From positions 310,001 through 374,000 of the forward strand of contig CBDCKA010000001.1 in the NCBI GenBank assembly GCA_965218055.1: 64,000 nt of DNA, in the 5' to 3' direction. The notes under the pieces were generated by a model. The model was not told the origin of the DNA. It searched no databases and saw only the letters and a program-made list of their open reading frames with translations. The DNA is from CBDBKE01 sp965218055 (GTDB lineage: Bacteria > Acidobacteriota > Terriglobia > JAJPHL01 > JAPKYU01). Shown here in pieces: positions 23,292-32,780 of the stretch (the stretch's first letter is position 1; each line of letters opens with the position of its first letter). The position numbers and the translations under genes are program-made.

Positions 23292-24383
23292 GTGAAGCTC
23301 GTTGTCCAAGCGGACCTGCAGGCAAGAATGGAAGCGTCTCGAAACGCTCTGGACGCATGGGTCCGCGACATTGTGCAATGGCATTTCGATCCGGCCACCG
23401 GCTGCCCTTTTTGGCTGGAGTTCGCCAGCCAACTCGACTGGGATCCCCGGCGCGAGATTCAAAGATATGAAGACCTGGCCCGTTTCGGCCCATTTCAAGG
23501 CGAATGGCTCCGCGGAGGACCGGTCCGGCGCTGGATACCCAAGGCATACGCCGACCGTCCCTGCTATGTGTTTGAAACCGGGGGAAGTACTGGCGTGCCA
23601 AAATCCCGGATCAGCTTCGATGATTTTCGAGCCGACTACGAAGCCTTCAGCGCCACTCTGCCCGAGGAAGCCTTCCCGGTCGGCTCGGACTGGCTCTGCC
23701 TGGGTCCCAGCGGTCCGCGGCGATTGCGGCTGGCGGTGGAACACCTGGCCCAATACCGCGGAGGTATTTGTTTCCTGGTGGATCTGGACCCACGCTGGGT
23801 GATCAAGCTCATGAAGACGAATCAGATGGACACGGTGGAGCGGTACAAGCAGCACGTGATTGACCAAGGCCTGACTCTTCTGCGGGCTCACGAAAATATT
23901 CGCTGCCTGTTCACCACGCCAAAGCTTCTGGAAGCACTCTGCGAGAAGGTTTCCCTGAAGCGAATTGGCATAACAGGGGTATTCTGCGGGGGCACCGAAA
24001 TCACTCCACAGTTCTACCGCTTCGCAGTGGAGGAATTACTGGAAGGCGCCTACATCGCGCCAACTTACGGGAACACTCTCATGGGGCTGGCGGTCCACAA
24101 ACCACTCCAAAAGGAGGACAATTACGCAGTGATTTACTATCCACCAGCTCCCCGCGCCATGATTGAAGTGGTGGATCAGCAGGACCCCGACCGGGTTGTT
24201 GCCTACGGCGATACCGGAAGGGTTCGCCTGACCACGCTGACCCGCGAGTTCTTCATGCCCCACTTTCTGGAACGGGACCAGGCGGAGAGAGAACCTCCCT
24301 GCCCGCTGTATCCCTGGGATGGGGTCCGCAACGTGCGTCCGTTTTCGGACCTAGAGACAGCCGTGGTGGAAGGTGTCTACTGA
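23292..24383 (+). CDS. Short ANL-type acyl-activating protein (LuxE / arylcarboxylate reductase component-like)
   Basis: 363 residues. The ATP-loop ETGGSTGVPKSR (95-106) is the ANL superfamily P-loop. Further blocks resemble LuxE-like acyl-protein synthetases and phenazine-type carboxyl-activating proteins: FTTPKLLEAL, ITGVFCGGTEI, APTYGNTLMGL and YGDTGRVRLTTL. At ~360 residues it lacks the mobile C-terminal domain of full-length acyl-CoA ligases, as LuxE does. Known members activate a carboxylic acid as the acyl-adenylate and hand it to a partner. The aldehyde dehydrogenase gene downstream suggests reduction of the activated acid, or the reverse. GTG start at 23292; an ATG at 23328 is possible. 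Confidence 0.72.
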   Translation: MKLVVQADLQARMEASRNALDAWVRDIVQWHFDPATGCPFWLEFASQLDWDPRREIQRYEDLARFGPFQGEWLRGGPVRRWIPKAYADRPCYVFETGGSTGVPKSRISFDDFRADYEAFSATLPEEAFPVGSDWLCLGPSGPRRLRLAVEHLAQYRGGICFLVDLDPRWVIKLMKTNQMDTVERYKQHVIDQGLTLLRAHENIRCLFTTPKLLEALCEKVSLKRIGITGVFCGGTEITPQFYRFAVEELLEGAYIAPTYGNTLMGLAVHKPLQKEDNYAVIYYPPAPRAMIEVVDQQDPDRVVAYGDTGRVRLTTLTREFFMPHFLERDQAEREPPCPLYPWDGVRNVRPFSDLETAVVEGVY

Positions 24384-24431
24384 AGGCCCGCTGGATTTGA
24401 ACGTCCCCCGCGTCTAATCTAGAATACTGGT

Positions 24432-25868
24432 ATGCTCCAGATTCCCCTGCTCCGAAACGGCGCCCCCTACCAAAGCCTCGATGTCACCCGAATTCCGCAC
24501 TGCCGCACCGGGGAACCTTTTGTCGAAGTCAGCCAGGCCAATAGTGGATTGATCCGGCGAGACCTGCGGGACCAGGAGGCAGCAAGGGAATCTCTGGCTT
24601 GCTTTTCTTCCGCCGAGTTGCTGGAAATTTGCGGGCGAGCCGCCCAACATTTTCTCAACGACTCTCTTCCTCTCGCCGAGCAGTCCCAGTCCCCGGAGGA
24701 TTACGTTCGGCAAGTTTCGGCGACCACCGGTCTTCCGCACGTGCTGGCGCGGAAAAACATGCAGAAGATCGCCGGCGTTCTGGCGCAAATGGAAAACGTC
24801 CTGCGCGGGCTCACCAGGAACCTGGACTTCGAAATCCTTGACGCTGGATTCGGGCAAGCCGAAGGCCAGGTGCTGAGTTTTTTCCCCTGCACACATTCCT
24901 TGGGAGTAATTCTGCCCAGCAATTCGCCGGGAGTCCATTCGCTCTGGACCCCGGCGGTTGCTCTGAAAACACCGCTGGTGCTAAAGCCTGGCAGCGCCGA
25001 ACCGTGGACTCCTTTCCGGATCGCGCAGGCACTGATGCGGGCCGGCTGTCCCGGCGAAGCCTTCAGTTTTTACCCGACCGACCATGCCGGCGCAGGGGAA
25101 ATCCTGCGTAGCTGCGGGCGGAGCATGCTTTTCGGCGACGTCTCCTCCACCCGGCCCTGGCAGGGAGACCCGCGGATCGAAATCCACGGTCCGGGCTACA
25201 GCAAGGTCGTCGTCGGCCAGGATTGCATCGACGAATGGCAGAAGTATCTGGACCTGATGATCGCCTCCATTCTGGAAAATGCCGGGCGCTCTTGCATCAA
25301 TGCCTCCAGTATCTGGGTCCCCGCGCACGCCGCCGAGATTGCCCACTCATTGGCAGAAAGGCTAGCCCAGGTGAGACCACTGGACGCGGAGGACAAACGC
25401 GCCGAACTGGCATCGTTTCCGGACTCCCGTGTTGCCGCCCGAATCTCAGAGATGATTGACCGGGACCTGAACGAGCCCGGCGCGCGCGACATCACCGCTT
25501 TGTACCGAGGAAGCGGACGGCTGGTACGCCAGCAGAGCGCTTCCTACCTGCTCCCGACCATTGTCCTCTGCGACACGGCCGACCATCCGCTGGCGAATCG
25601 GGAGTTCCTGTTCCCCTTTGCCAGCGTCGTTGAAGTTCGCCAGGAGGAGATCCCCCAGAAGTTGGGCTCCAGCCTGGTGGTGACTGCTATCAGCTCGGAC
25701 CGCAAGCTCATCAGCAGGCTTTTGGCTTCCCCTGCCATCGGCCGGCTCAATCTGGGCGCGATTCCAACCAACCAAGTCAGTTGGGACCAGCCCCATGAGG
25801 GCAACCTGTTCGAGCATCTGTACTCGCGCAGGGCTTTCCAGCAGGCTTACGATCTTGCTTTGACATGA
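24432..25868 (+). CDS. Aldehyde dehydrogenase-family protein (LuxC-like partner)
   Basis: 478 residues. NAD(P)-binding part: VILPSNSPGVHS, TPLVLKPGSAEPWTPFRIAQ. General-base position: IEIHGPGYSKVVV (Glu where ALDHs have LELGGK). Catalytic Cys is in NAGRSCINASS. A long N-terminal helical extension (FSSAELLEICGRAAQHFL) is unlike ordinary ALDHs and recalls acyl-CoA/acyl-protein reductases. It probably interconverts an activated acyl group and an aldehyde together with the LuxE-like product of the preceding gene; substrate unknown. It overlaps the next gene by 4 bp (ATGA). Confidence 0.82.
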   Translation: MLQIPLLRNGAPYQSLDVTRIPHCRTGEPFVEVSQANSGLIRRDLRDQEAARESLACFSSAELLEICGRAAQHFLNDSLPLAEQSQSPEDYVRQVSATTGLPHVLARKNMQKIAGVLAQMENVLRGLTRNLDFEILDAGFGQAEGQVLSFFPCTHSLGVILPSNSPGVHSLWTPAVALKTPLVLKPGSAEPWTPFRIAQALMRAGCPGEAFSFYPTDHAGAGEILRSCGRSMLFGDVSSTRPWQGDPRIEIHGPGYSKVVVGQDCIDEWQKYLDLMIASILENAGRSCINASSIWVPAHAAEIAHSLAERLAQVRPLDAEDKRAELASFPDSRVAARISEMIDRDLNEPGARDITALYRGSGRLVRQQSASYLLPTIVLCDTADHPLANREFLFPFASVVEVRQEEIPQKLGSSLVVTAISSDRKLISRLLASPAIGRLNLGAIPTNQVSWDQPHEGNLFEHLYSRRAFQQAYDLALT

Positions 25869-27190
25869 AGATTCTCTATATCACCGCTGGCGCCGCCGGC
25901 ATGTATTGCGGCAGCTGTCTTCGGGATAACGCCCTGGCGGCAGAGCTGATGTCTCAGGGCCATGAAGCGACCCTTCTCCCTATTTACACTCCCACCCGGA
26001 CCGACGAGCCGAACGTCAGCCAGAGAAGAGTGTTCTTCGGGGGAATCAGTGTGTATCTTCAGCAACGCTTGGCTCTGTTTCGCAAGACACCCTGGCTGCT
26101 GGACAGGTTCTGGGACTCTCGCCTGGTGCTACAGGCGGCCGCTCGACACTGGGTTCGAACCGATCCCCGCCTGCTAGGGGAACTCACCCTCTCGGTGTTG
26201 AAGGGCGAGGAGGGCTTCCAGGGCAAGGAACTCCGCAAGTTGCTGCACTGGCTCAAAACCCAGAGCCCCCCTGACGTTGTCAACCTTCCGAACTCGCTTC
26301 TCATCGGGCTGGCGCGTCCCTTGAAAAAGGCGCTGGGCTGTCCCGTCTGCTGTACTCTCCAGGGCGAGAATGCGTTTCTGGAAGGTCTCGCGGAGCCCTA
26401 TCGGAGCGCCGCTCTGGATTTGATCCGTGCAAACGTTGAATTTGTGGATGCTTTCCTGCCGGTAAGCGACTACAGCGCGGAATTCATGTCCAGGTATCTG
26501 GGAATACCGGACGACAAGATTCAGGTGGTGCCGTTGGGGATCAACTTGAAAGGGTACGCCGCCAGCAGGAGCCGGAGCTCCGCCTGTTTCACTGTCGGCT
26601 ACTTTGCCCGGATCATCCCAGAAAAAGGATTACACCTCCTGTGCGATTCATACCGACGCCTGCGGCAACGAAATAGCTCCCCCCCGGCCAGGTTGGAGGT
26701 GGCCGGCTACCTGGGCCCAGAACATCGAGAGTATCTGCGTGGTATCGAGCGACAGATGGAGGAGTGGGGCTTCGCCGGGGAGTTCCGCTACCGAGGCACT
26801 CTGGACAGAGACGCAAAAATCCGGTTCCTTCAAAATCTGGACGTACTTTGTGTTCCAAGCACCTACAACGAACACAAAGGCATATACCTGTTGGAAGCAA
26901 TGGCCAACGGCGTGCCGGTGGTGCAGCCCCGGCGGGGCGCCTTCCCGGAGATCATCGCGAAAACGTCGGGGGGATTGCTGGTGGAACCGGATGATTGCGG
27001 GCGCCTGGCCGAGGGGATTCTGTCCATCTGGAAAGATCCGGCCTGGGCGGAAGAACTGGGCCGAAACGGATCCGAGGGCGTTCGCGCGCATTACAGCGTC
27101 GCTGGCATGGCCAGCCGCGCCCTGGAGGTTTACACGGGCCTTCAGGAAGCGCTGAAACAGTCGCAACAGCGCACCACGGTGGCCGGGTAG
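25865..27190 (+). CDS. GT4 glycosyltransferase
   Basis: 441 residues, GT-B fold. The N-terminal loop is ITAGAAGMYCGSCLRDNALA, an unusual Cys-containing form of the acceptor-site Gly-rich loop. The C-terminal domain has VGYFARIIPEKGLHLL, VLCVPSTYNEHKGIYLLEAM (a variant of the E-x7-E motif) and NGVPVVQPRRGAFPEI. Donor and acceptor are unknown. Tight overlap with the aldehyde dehydrogenase gene and the following ABC genes suggests it glycosylates the same product or an exported conjugate. The frame is not disturbed. Confidence 0.85.
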   Translation: MKILYITAGAAGMYCGSCLRDNALAAELMSQGHEATLLPIYTPTRTDEPNVSQRRVFFGGISVYLQQRLALFRKTPWLLDRFWDSRLVLQAAARHWVRTDPRLLGELTLSVLKGEEGFQGKELRKLLHWLKTQSPPDVVNLPNSLLIGLARPLKKALGCPVCCTLQGENAFLEGLAEPYRSAALDLIRANVEFVDAFLPVSDYSAEFMSRYLGIPDDKIQVVPLGINLKGYAASRSRSSACFTVGYFARIIPEKGLHLLCDSYRRLRQRNSSPPARLEVAGYLGPEHREYLRGIERQMEEWGFAGEFRYRGTLDRDAKIRFLQNLDVLCVPSTYNEHKGIYLLEAMANGVPVVQPRRGAFPEIIAKTSGGLLVEPDDCGRLAEGILSIWKDPAWAEELGRNGSEGVRAHYSVAGMASRALEVYTGLQEALKQSQQRTTVAG

Positions 27191-27235
27191 TGGCTAAATA
27201 CAATTGAACCAACGGCTCAATCGAGGTCTTACCCT

Positions 27236-27901
27236 TTGCTCAAAGTCGCCAACCTCACCAAGGAATATTCAGGTCCGCGGGGCCCACTGTCGATCCTTTC
27301 CGGAATAAGCCTGGCGCTTTCGCGCGGAGAGGCGATCTCGATCATGGGACCGTCGGGCAGCGGCAAGAGCACCTTGCTCTACATCCTCGGCGCGCTGGAG
27401 CCGCCAAGCGCGGGAACGGTCAGCTTGGACAACCAGAACCCGTTTGAGCTGGGAGAAAAAGAGCTGGCCGCATTCCGGAACAAAAAAATCGGGTTTGTCT
27501 TCCAGGACCACTGCCTGCTGCCGCAGTGCTCGGTTCTGGAGAACGTTCTGACTCCCAGCCTGGTCGCGGAGCCCGGAAACGATTACGTTGCACGGGCCCG
27601 GCGGCTGCTGGACCAGGTGGGCCTGACCGAACGGCTCGAGCACCGCCCTGCCGAACTCTCCGGCGGTGAGAAGCAGCGGGTGGCTCTGGCGCGCGCGCTT
27701 CTAATGGACCCCGTGTTGCTGCTCTGTGACGAGCCGACGGGCAATCTGGATCGCCGCTCGGCCCAGGGGGTCGCCTCCCTGCTGCTGGAGCTCGACCAGC
27801 GCCAGCAGACCATTCTGGTCGTGGTCACCCACAACACAGAGCTGGCTACCCGGTTCCCTCTGCAATTTGAACTGCTTGGAGGACAGCTCCAACGAGCGTA
27901 A
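27236..27901 (+). CDS. ABC transporter ATPase (LolD/MacB-type)
   Basis: 221 residues. Walker A GPSGSGKST (38-46), Q-loop Gln90, signature LSGGEKQRVALARAL (141-155), Walker B LLLCDEPTGNLD (161-172) and the H-loop in VVTHNTEL. This subfamily powers MacB/LolCDE/FtsX-type permeases that act on substrates in the inner-membrane outer leaflet or periplasm rather than importing them. TTG start at 27236 (MLKVANLTKEY). The stop overlaps the permease start (TAATG), so the two subunits are translationally coupled. Confidence 0.93.
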   Translation: MLKVANLTKEYSGPRGPLSILSGISLALSRGEAISIMGPSGSGKSTLLYILGALEPPSAGTVSLDNQNPFELGEKELAAFRNKKIGFVFQDHCLLPQCSVLENVLTPSLVAEPGNDYVARARRLLDQVGLTERLEHRPAELSGGEKQRVALARALLMDPVLLLCDEPTGNLDRRSAQGVASLLLELDQRQQTILVVVTHNTELATRFPLQFELLGGQLQRA

Positions 27902-30900
27902 TGCGGACAGCTACCCTGCTTAAGCGTAGTCTGACCTACTACTGGCGGACCAACCTGGCGGTTGTGGCAGGCGTGGCCATTGGCGTGGCGGCACTGGCTG
28001 GCGCCTTGCTGGTGGGAGATTCCGTCCGCGCCAGTCTGCGAGAGCTGTTCCTCGAGCGGCTCGGAAAGGTGGACTATGCGATTTCTTCCTCCGGCTTCTT
28101 TCGCGAAAAGCTGGCCTCGGATCTGCAGCTCGACAGCCAGTTCTCAGACGCCTTTCACGCGGCATGCCCCCTGATCGTGCTGGAAGGACTCGTCACGCAT
28201 CAGGAAAGCGGCCGTCGGGGGTCTGGGGTCCGCGTGTACGGCGTGGACGAACGGTTCTGGAAGTTTCATGCGGCCCCAGCAACACAGCGTCTCGCCAACC
28301 GCGAAGTTTTCCTCAGCAGTGCACTGGCCGAGGAGTTGGGAGGCAAAACCGGAGATACGGTTCTCCTCAGAATCCAAAAGCCCGAGGCCGTTCCCGCCGA
28401 GTGGCTGCACGGCCGAAAAGGCAACGCCGGGCGGACAATTCGTCTTGCCATTCGCAAGGTGCTTCCTGCCTCCGCTCTGGGGGAGTTTTCCCTCCATCCT
28501 CAGCAAGGTCAAGTTCGCGCCGTCTTTGTCCCGTTGCAGCGGTTGCAGCAGGAGTTGGAGCTGGAAGGCAAGGTCAATACCATCCTGGTGTCGGAGAGAG
28601 ATCCGGGACCCGAGCGAACCAATGCGGCCAAGCTGGAGCGGCTCGGAAAACTCTTGAAAGACACTTTTACCCTGGAAGACCTGGGCGTCCAGCTCCGCGT
28701 GCTGGAACAACGCCGCTCCTTGGTGCTGGAAAGCGACAGCGGCCTGATCAACGATCCTCTGGCCCAAGCGGCCCGGGAGACAGCCAACCGCCTGGACCTG
28801 CACGCCTCGGCCATTTTCACGTATCTGGCGAACAGGATTCGGTCGGGTTCGCGCGAAATCCCTTATTCACTGGTGGCGGCAATAGATCGCGAACAATACG
28901 AGGCGCTCCAAGGCACAGCAGCACGGAGAGCCCCTCTGCCGTCAGCCTCTGTGCTGCCATCATCGTCGTTGCCGCCGATCATGCTGAACGATTGGGCAGC
29001 CCGTGACCTGGCTGTACGAGAGGGCCAAACTACCTCGCTGGAATATTACGTTTGGGAACAACAGGGGCGCCTCCTGACCCGCAAGGCGCAATTTCAACTT
29101 ACGGGCATCGTTCCCATCGAGGGCGTCGCGGCAGACGCGGATTTGGCGCCAGAATATCCTGGAATTACCGACTCGGATAACCTCGGCGATTGGAACCCGC
29201 CGTTCCCCATTGACCTGGGTCGCATCCGGCCCCGGGACGAGCAGTATTGGGACCAATACCGAACTACGCCGAAGGCCTTCATCCTGCTGGAGAAGGGGCA
29301 GGAACTCTGGCAGTCGCGTTTCGGAAAGCTAACCTCACTGCGTCTATTTGTTAAGGAGCCGCCAGCCGCGCCGGCCGCGCCTCCAGGCTCCCACCGGCTC
29401 CAGGCAGCGCTGGAGTCCTACCGAAAAAGTCTCGAAGACGCGCTAGACCCCACCCGCATGGGCTTTTCCATTTCCGCCGTGAGGGCCCAGGGGCTGCGGG
29501 CATCTCGTGGAGCTACAGATTTTGGAGAATATTTTCTCTATTTCAGCTTTTTCTTGGTGATTTCCGCGCTGCTGCTCACAGGACTCTTCTTCAAATTAGG
29601 AGTGGAACAGCGTCTGACCGAGATTGGCGTCCTTCGAGCTATTGGGTTCCCCGGTGCTAGGATTCGGGCTCTGTTCCTAACGGAAGGCCTCACCCTAGCG
29701 ACGGCCGGCAGCCTCCTGGGCCTGCCCGTCGCCCTGGCCTACGGCTGGCTCATCATGCACGGGCTACGCACCTGGTGGGCAGATGCGGTAGGCACCAGAC
29801 TGCTGACCTTGCATATCTCCTCTACATCACTGGCTCTGGGCGGGATGGGCGGCATCCTGATGGCAGCCATTTCCATTGCCTGGACTCTGCGGGGCCTTCG
29901 GTCCATCACACCCCGCGGCCTGCTGGGGGGCACGCTCGAAAGTAGCCGCCAGCCTTCTTTGAAAGCCCAGAGGGCGTTCTGGTTGGGTATCGCTTTCAGC
30001 CTGCTCGGTTGCGTATTGCTAGTGGGTGCGTCTAGACAATGGATTGGCCAAGTGGCCGGCTTTTTCGGCGCCGGCACTGTTCTGCTCGCCGCCTTCCTTT
30101 TTTATCAATGGGGCTGGCTTGTGAGGGGGCGAAGAGCGCTCCTTAGCGGCAGTGGAGTGAAGGGTGTGTCGCGGCTGGGTTTCCGAAACACCACCTATCG
30201 CCCGGGGCGGAGCATCCTCTCGATTGCCCTCATTGCCTCGGCCACATTCATCGTCGTCGCCGTAGGGGCCTTCCGGCCGAGCGCGCCGGCCGCTGTTGAC
30301 CCAACCTCAGGCACCGGAGGCTTTCCGCTGCTAGCAGAATCACTCTTGCCGGTTCACTTCGACCTGAACACGAATTCTGGCAAGGAAGGCCTGAATCTCT
30401 CGGTAGACGAAACCGCGACGCTGCAGAAGGTGACGTTCGTGCCGTTTCGGCTGAAACCCGGAGACGACGCCAGCTGCCTCAACCTTTACCGGCCTCAGAA
30501 TCCACGAATCCTGGCAGCCTCCAGCGCCTTCATTAGGAGCGGCCGGTTCTCTTTTCAGGATTCTCTGGCCAGCAGCGCTGCGGAAAAGGAAAATCCTTGG
30601 CTGCTTCTCGAAGCGGAGCCAGCTGACGGAGCAATTCCCGCGATCGCCGACGCCAACTCAATGACGTACGTGCTCCATCGCAAGTTGGGTGAGGAATTTC
30701 TCTTGCGGCGGGAGACGGACCGCCCGGTCAGAATGCGTCTAGTTGGGGCGCTGGCAGACAGCGTTTTTCAAAGGGAACTTCTCATCTCGGAAAAGCATTT
30801 TCTGCGGCTTTTTCCGGACCAGCAGGGGTCCCGCTTCTTCCTGCTGGACATGCCATCCCAACAGGTCGAGCCGTTGACCGGGCTGCTGGAGGAGGGCCTG

Positions 30901-31347
30901 ACAGATTACGGCTTCGACGTCGTTTCGACCGAAGGCTTGCTGGCCGGCTTTCACCGCGTGGAGAACACCTACATTTCCACGTTCCAGACTCTGGGGGCTC
31001 TGGGTCTGCTGCTGGGGACGCTCGGACTGGCAGCGGTCTTGTTGCGCAACGTCCTGGAAAGGCGGCGGGAACTGGCGCTCTTGCGGGCGCTCGGCTACCG
31101 TTCAGTGGATCTGGGCTTGATCGTGATCGCAGAGAATGCACTGCTGCTCTCAGGTGGTTTGGTTGCCGGCGCACTCTCCGCATTGCTTGCTGTCGCACCG
31201 CCACTGGTTACCCGCGGCGGTCAGCTTCCTGTCCTGTCCCTGGGCTCGATGCTGCTCCCTGTACTTTTCACGGGGCTGGCGGCATCTGCTCTGGCAACCA
31301 TCGCCGCGCTACGTTCTCCCCTGCTGCCTGCCTTGCGCGCAGAGTAG
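27901..31347 (+). CDS. Very large FtsX-like ABC permease
   Basis: 1148 residues, far longer than LolC/E or MacB (400-650). One N-terminal membrane segment (NLAVVAGVAIGVAALAGALL) is followed by a periplasmic domain of about 500 residues. Next is the first FtsX core (LVISALLLTGLFFKLGVEQR, LTEIGVLRAIGF, LTLATAGSLLGLPVALAYGW) with four segments, then a second periplasmic domain. A final FtsX core follows (LGLLLGTLGLAAVLL, RRELALLRALGYRSVDLGLI). This double MacB-like layout is known from type-VII-like ABC exporters and lipoprotein movers. The cargo is unknown; the neighbouring GT4 and acyl-reductase genes make a glycolipid- or lipid-linked product a reasonable guess. Confidence 0.9.
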   Translation: MRTATLLKRSLTYYWRTNLAVVAGVAIGVAALAGALLVGDSVRASLRELFLERLGKVDYAISSSGFFREKLASDLQLDSQFSDAFHAACPLIVLEGLVTHQESGRRGSGVRVYGVDERFWKFHAAPATQRLANREVFLSSALAEELGGKTGDTVLLRIQKPEAVPAEWLHGRKGNAGRTIRLAIRKVLPASALGEFSLHPQQGQVRAVFVPLQRLQQELELEGKVNTILVSERDPGPERTNAAKLERLGKLLKDTFTLEDLGVQLRVLEQRRSLVLESDSGLINDPLAQAARETANRLDLHASAIFTYLANRIRSGSREIPYSLVAAIDREQYEALQGTAARRAPLPSASVLPSSSLPPIMLNDWAARDLAVREGQTTSLEYYVWEQQGRLLTRKAQFQLTGIVPIEGVAADADLAPEYPGITDSDNLGDWNPPFPIDLGRIRPRDEQYWDQYRTTPKAFILLEKGQELWQSRFGKLTSLRLFVKEPPAAPAAPPGSHRLQAALESYRKSLEDALDPTRMGFSISAVRAQGLRASRGATDFGEYFLYFSFFLVISALLLTGLFFKLGVEQRLTEIGVLRAIGFPGARIRALFLTEGLTLATAGSLLGLPVALAYGWLIMHGLRTWWADAVGTRLLTLHISSTSLALGGMGGILMAAISIAWTLRGLRSITPRGLLGGTLESSRQPSLKAQRAFWLGIAFSLLGCVLLVGASRQWIGQVAGFFGAGTVLLAAFLFYQWGWLVRGRRALLSGSGVKGVSRLGFRNTTYRPGRSILSIALIASATFIVVAVGAFRPSAPAAVDPTSGTGGFPLLAESLLPVHFDLNTNSGKEGLNLSVDETATLQKVTFVPFRLKPGDDASCLNLYRPQNPRILAASSAFIRSGRFSFQDSLASSAAEKENPWLLLEAEPADGAIPAIADANSMTYVLHRKLGEEFLLRRETDRPVRMRLVGALADSVFQRELLISEKHFLRLFPDQQGSRFFLLDMPSQQVEPLTGLLEEGLTDYGFDVVSTEGLLAGFHRVENTYISTFQTLGALGLLLGTLGLAAVLLRNVLERRRELALLRALGYRSVDLGLIVIAENALLLSGGLVAGALSALLAVAPPLVTRGGQLPVLSLGSMLLPVLFTGLAASALATIAALRSPLLPALRAE

Positions 31348-31397
31348 GCTACTCAGCGACGAACTGGAGTTCTTGTTTTTCCCCGATCGACACAAGT

Positions 31398-32735
31398 ATG
31401 CTTGGCCTTATGGAGCCGGTCAGCAGAAAAGGAAGATTATTCTCCGCCGGGAGAAAACAGCTGCGCAAAACAAGCCTCTTGATCCCGCTCTTGCTTGGTC
31501 TTCCGACCGTCGTCCCCGCCGAGAATTGGCCGCAATGGCGGGGTCCGCAGCTAAATGGAGTGAGCACCGAGACGGACCTGCCCGTCCGCTGGAGCACCCG
31601 GGACAACATAGCGTGGAAGCTGCCGATGCCCAGTTGGAGCGCCTCCACTCCAATTATTTGGGGTGAGCGTGTCTTTCTCAACGTAGCAGATGGAAGCGAT
31701 CTCTATCTGTGGTGTGTAGACAGGAGGAAGGGCGCGCTCATTTGGAAAAGGCGCTTGGGAAGCGGCAACGTCAAGATGCGGAAGCACAACATGTCGTCTC
31801 CGTCCCCGGTGACCGATGGAAAGAATGTGTATGTCATGACCGGCACCGGAATTCTCAAAGGGTTTACCTTTGCGGGAAAACAACTATGGGCTCGCGACGT
31901 CCAGAAGGATTACGGCCGCTTCGGCCAGGGGCACGGGTACGCCTCTTCCCCACTTCTGTTTGGGAATTCTCTTTACATTCAGGTCTTGCACGGAGTGAAG
32001 ACCGACGATCCTTCCTATGTGCTCCGCATCAGCAAAAAGACCGGAAAGACAATATGGAGAGTGGAGCGCCCCACGCAGGCAATTCGGGAATCCCCCGATT
32101 CCTACACGACGCCGACCGTGCTTCGCTACGACAATCAGGCGGAAATTGTGGTCTCCGGCGGCGATTGCGTCACCGGGCACCACCTGGCCACCGGAAAGGA
32201 GCTATGGCGGGGCAACGGTCTAAATCCGAAGAACGACCCAGCGTACCGCATTGTCGCTTCTCCGGTCGTGGCCGAGGGCATCGTCTACGTGCCGACCCGC
32301 GTGCGCCCTTTGCTCGCCTTTCGGGCAGGCGGGCGCGGCGACATCACTGATTCGCACAGAATCTGGTCCTTCGAAAACGGTCCGGATGTTCCGACTCCAG
32401 TCACCGACGGCAAGTACTTCTACATCGTCAATGACCGCGGCGTTGTGTGGTGTCTGGACGCGAAGACCGGACAGAAAACCTGGGGACCTGAGCGCATCGA
32501 ACCGGGAGCGTATAGCTCCTCCCCCGTGCTTGCTGATGGAAAGATTTATGTTACCAACGAGGATGGTCTGACTACTGTGGTCCGGGCAGGTCCCAAATTT
32601 GAGGTTCTCGCAGAAAACCACTTCAACGACTATTGTCTGAGTTCGCCGGCAATTTCCGACGGTCAGATTTTCCTCCGCACCGCCCAGTACCTCTACTGCA
32701 TCGGTAAGCGCGCCTCGGGCAGCTCTACCCGGTAA
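31398..32735 (+). CDS. PQQ-like beta-propeller protein (secreted)
   Basis: 445 residues. A basic N-terminus and hydrophobic core (KTSLLIPLLLGLPTVVPA) form a signal peptide or anchor. The propeller begins with the acidobacterial/planctomycete signature NWPQWRGPQLNGVSTET. Blades repeat patterns such as KGALIWKRR, TGKTIWRVE, TGKELWRGN and TGQKTWGPE, each followed by SSPVL or TPTVL turns. Cofactor-binding residues are not evident. It closes the plus-strand run that begins with the LuxE-like gene (51 bp after the permease stop). Confidence 0.87.
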   Translation: MLGLMEPVSRKGRLFSAGRKQLRKTSLLIPLLLGLPTVVPAENWPQWRGPQLNGVSTETDLPVRWSTRDNIAWKLPMPSWSASTPIIWGERVFLNVADGSDLYLWCVDRRKGALIWKRRLGSGNVKMRKHNMSSPSPVTDGKNVYVMTGTGILKGFTFAGKQLWARDVQKDYGRFGQGHGYASSPLLFGNSLYIQVLHGVKTDDPSYVLRISKKTGKTIWRVERPTQAIRESPDSYTTPTVLRYDNQAEIVVSGGDCVTGHHLATGKELWRGNGLNPKNDPAYRIVASPVVAEGIVYVPTRVRPLLAFRAGGRGDITDSHRIWSFENGPDVPTPVTDGKYFYIVNDRGVVWCLDAKTGQKTWGPERIEPGAYSSSPVLADGKIYVTNEDGLTTVVRAGPKFEVLAENHFNDYCLSSPAISDGQIFLRTAQYLYCIGKRASGSSTR

Positions 32736-32780
32736 AGACTGGAGTCGGCCCCCGGCGTCCTCGGCGCTTCCTGCGCCGCT

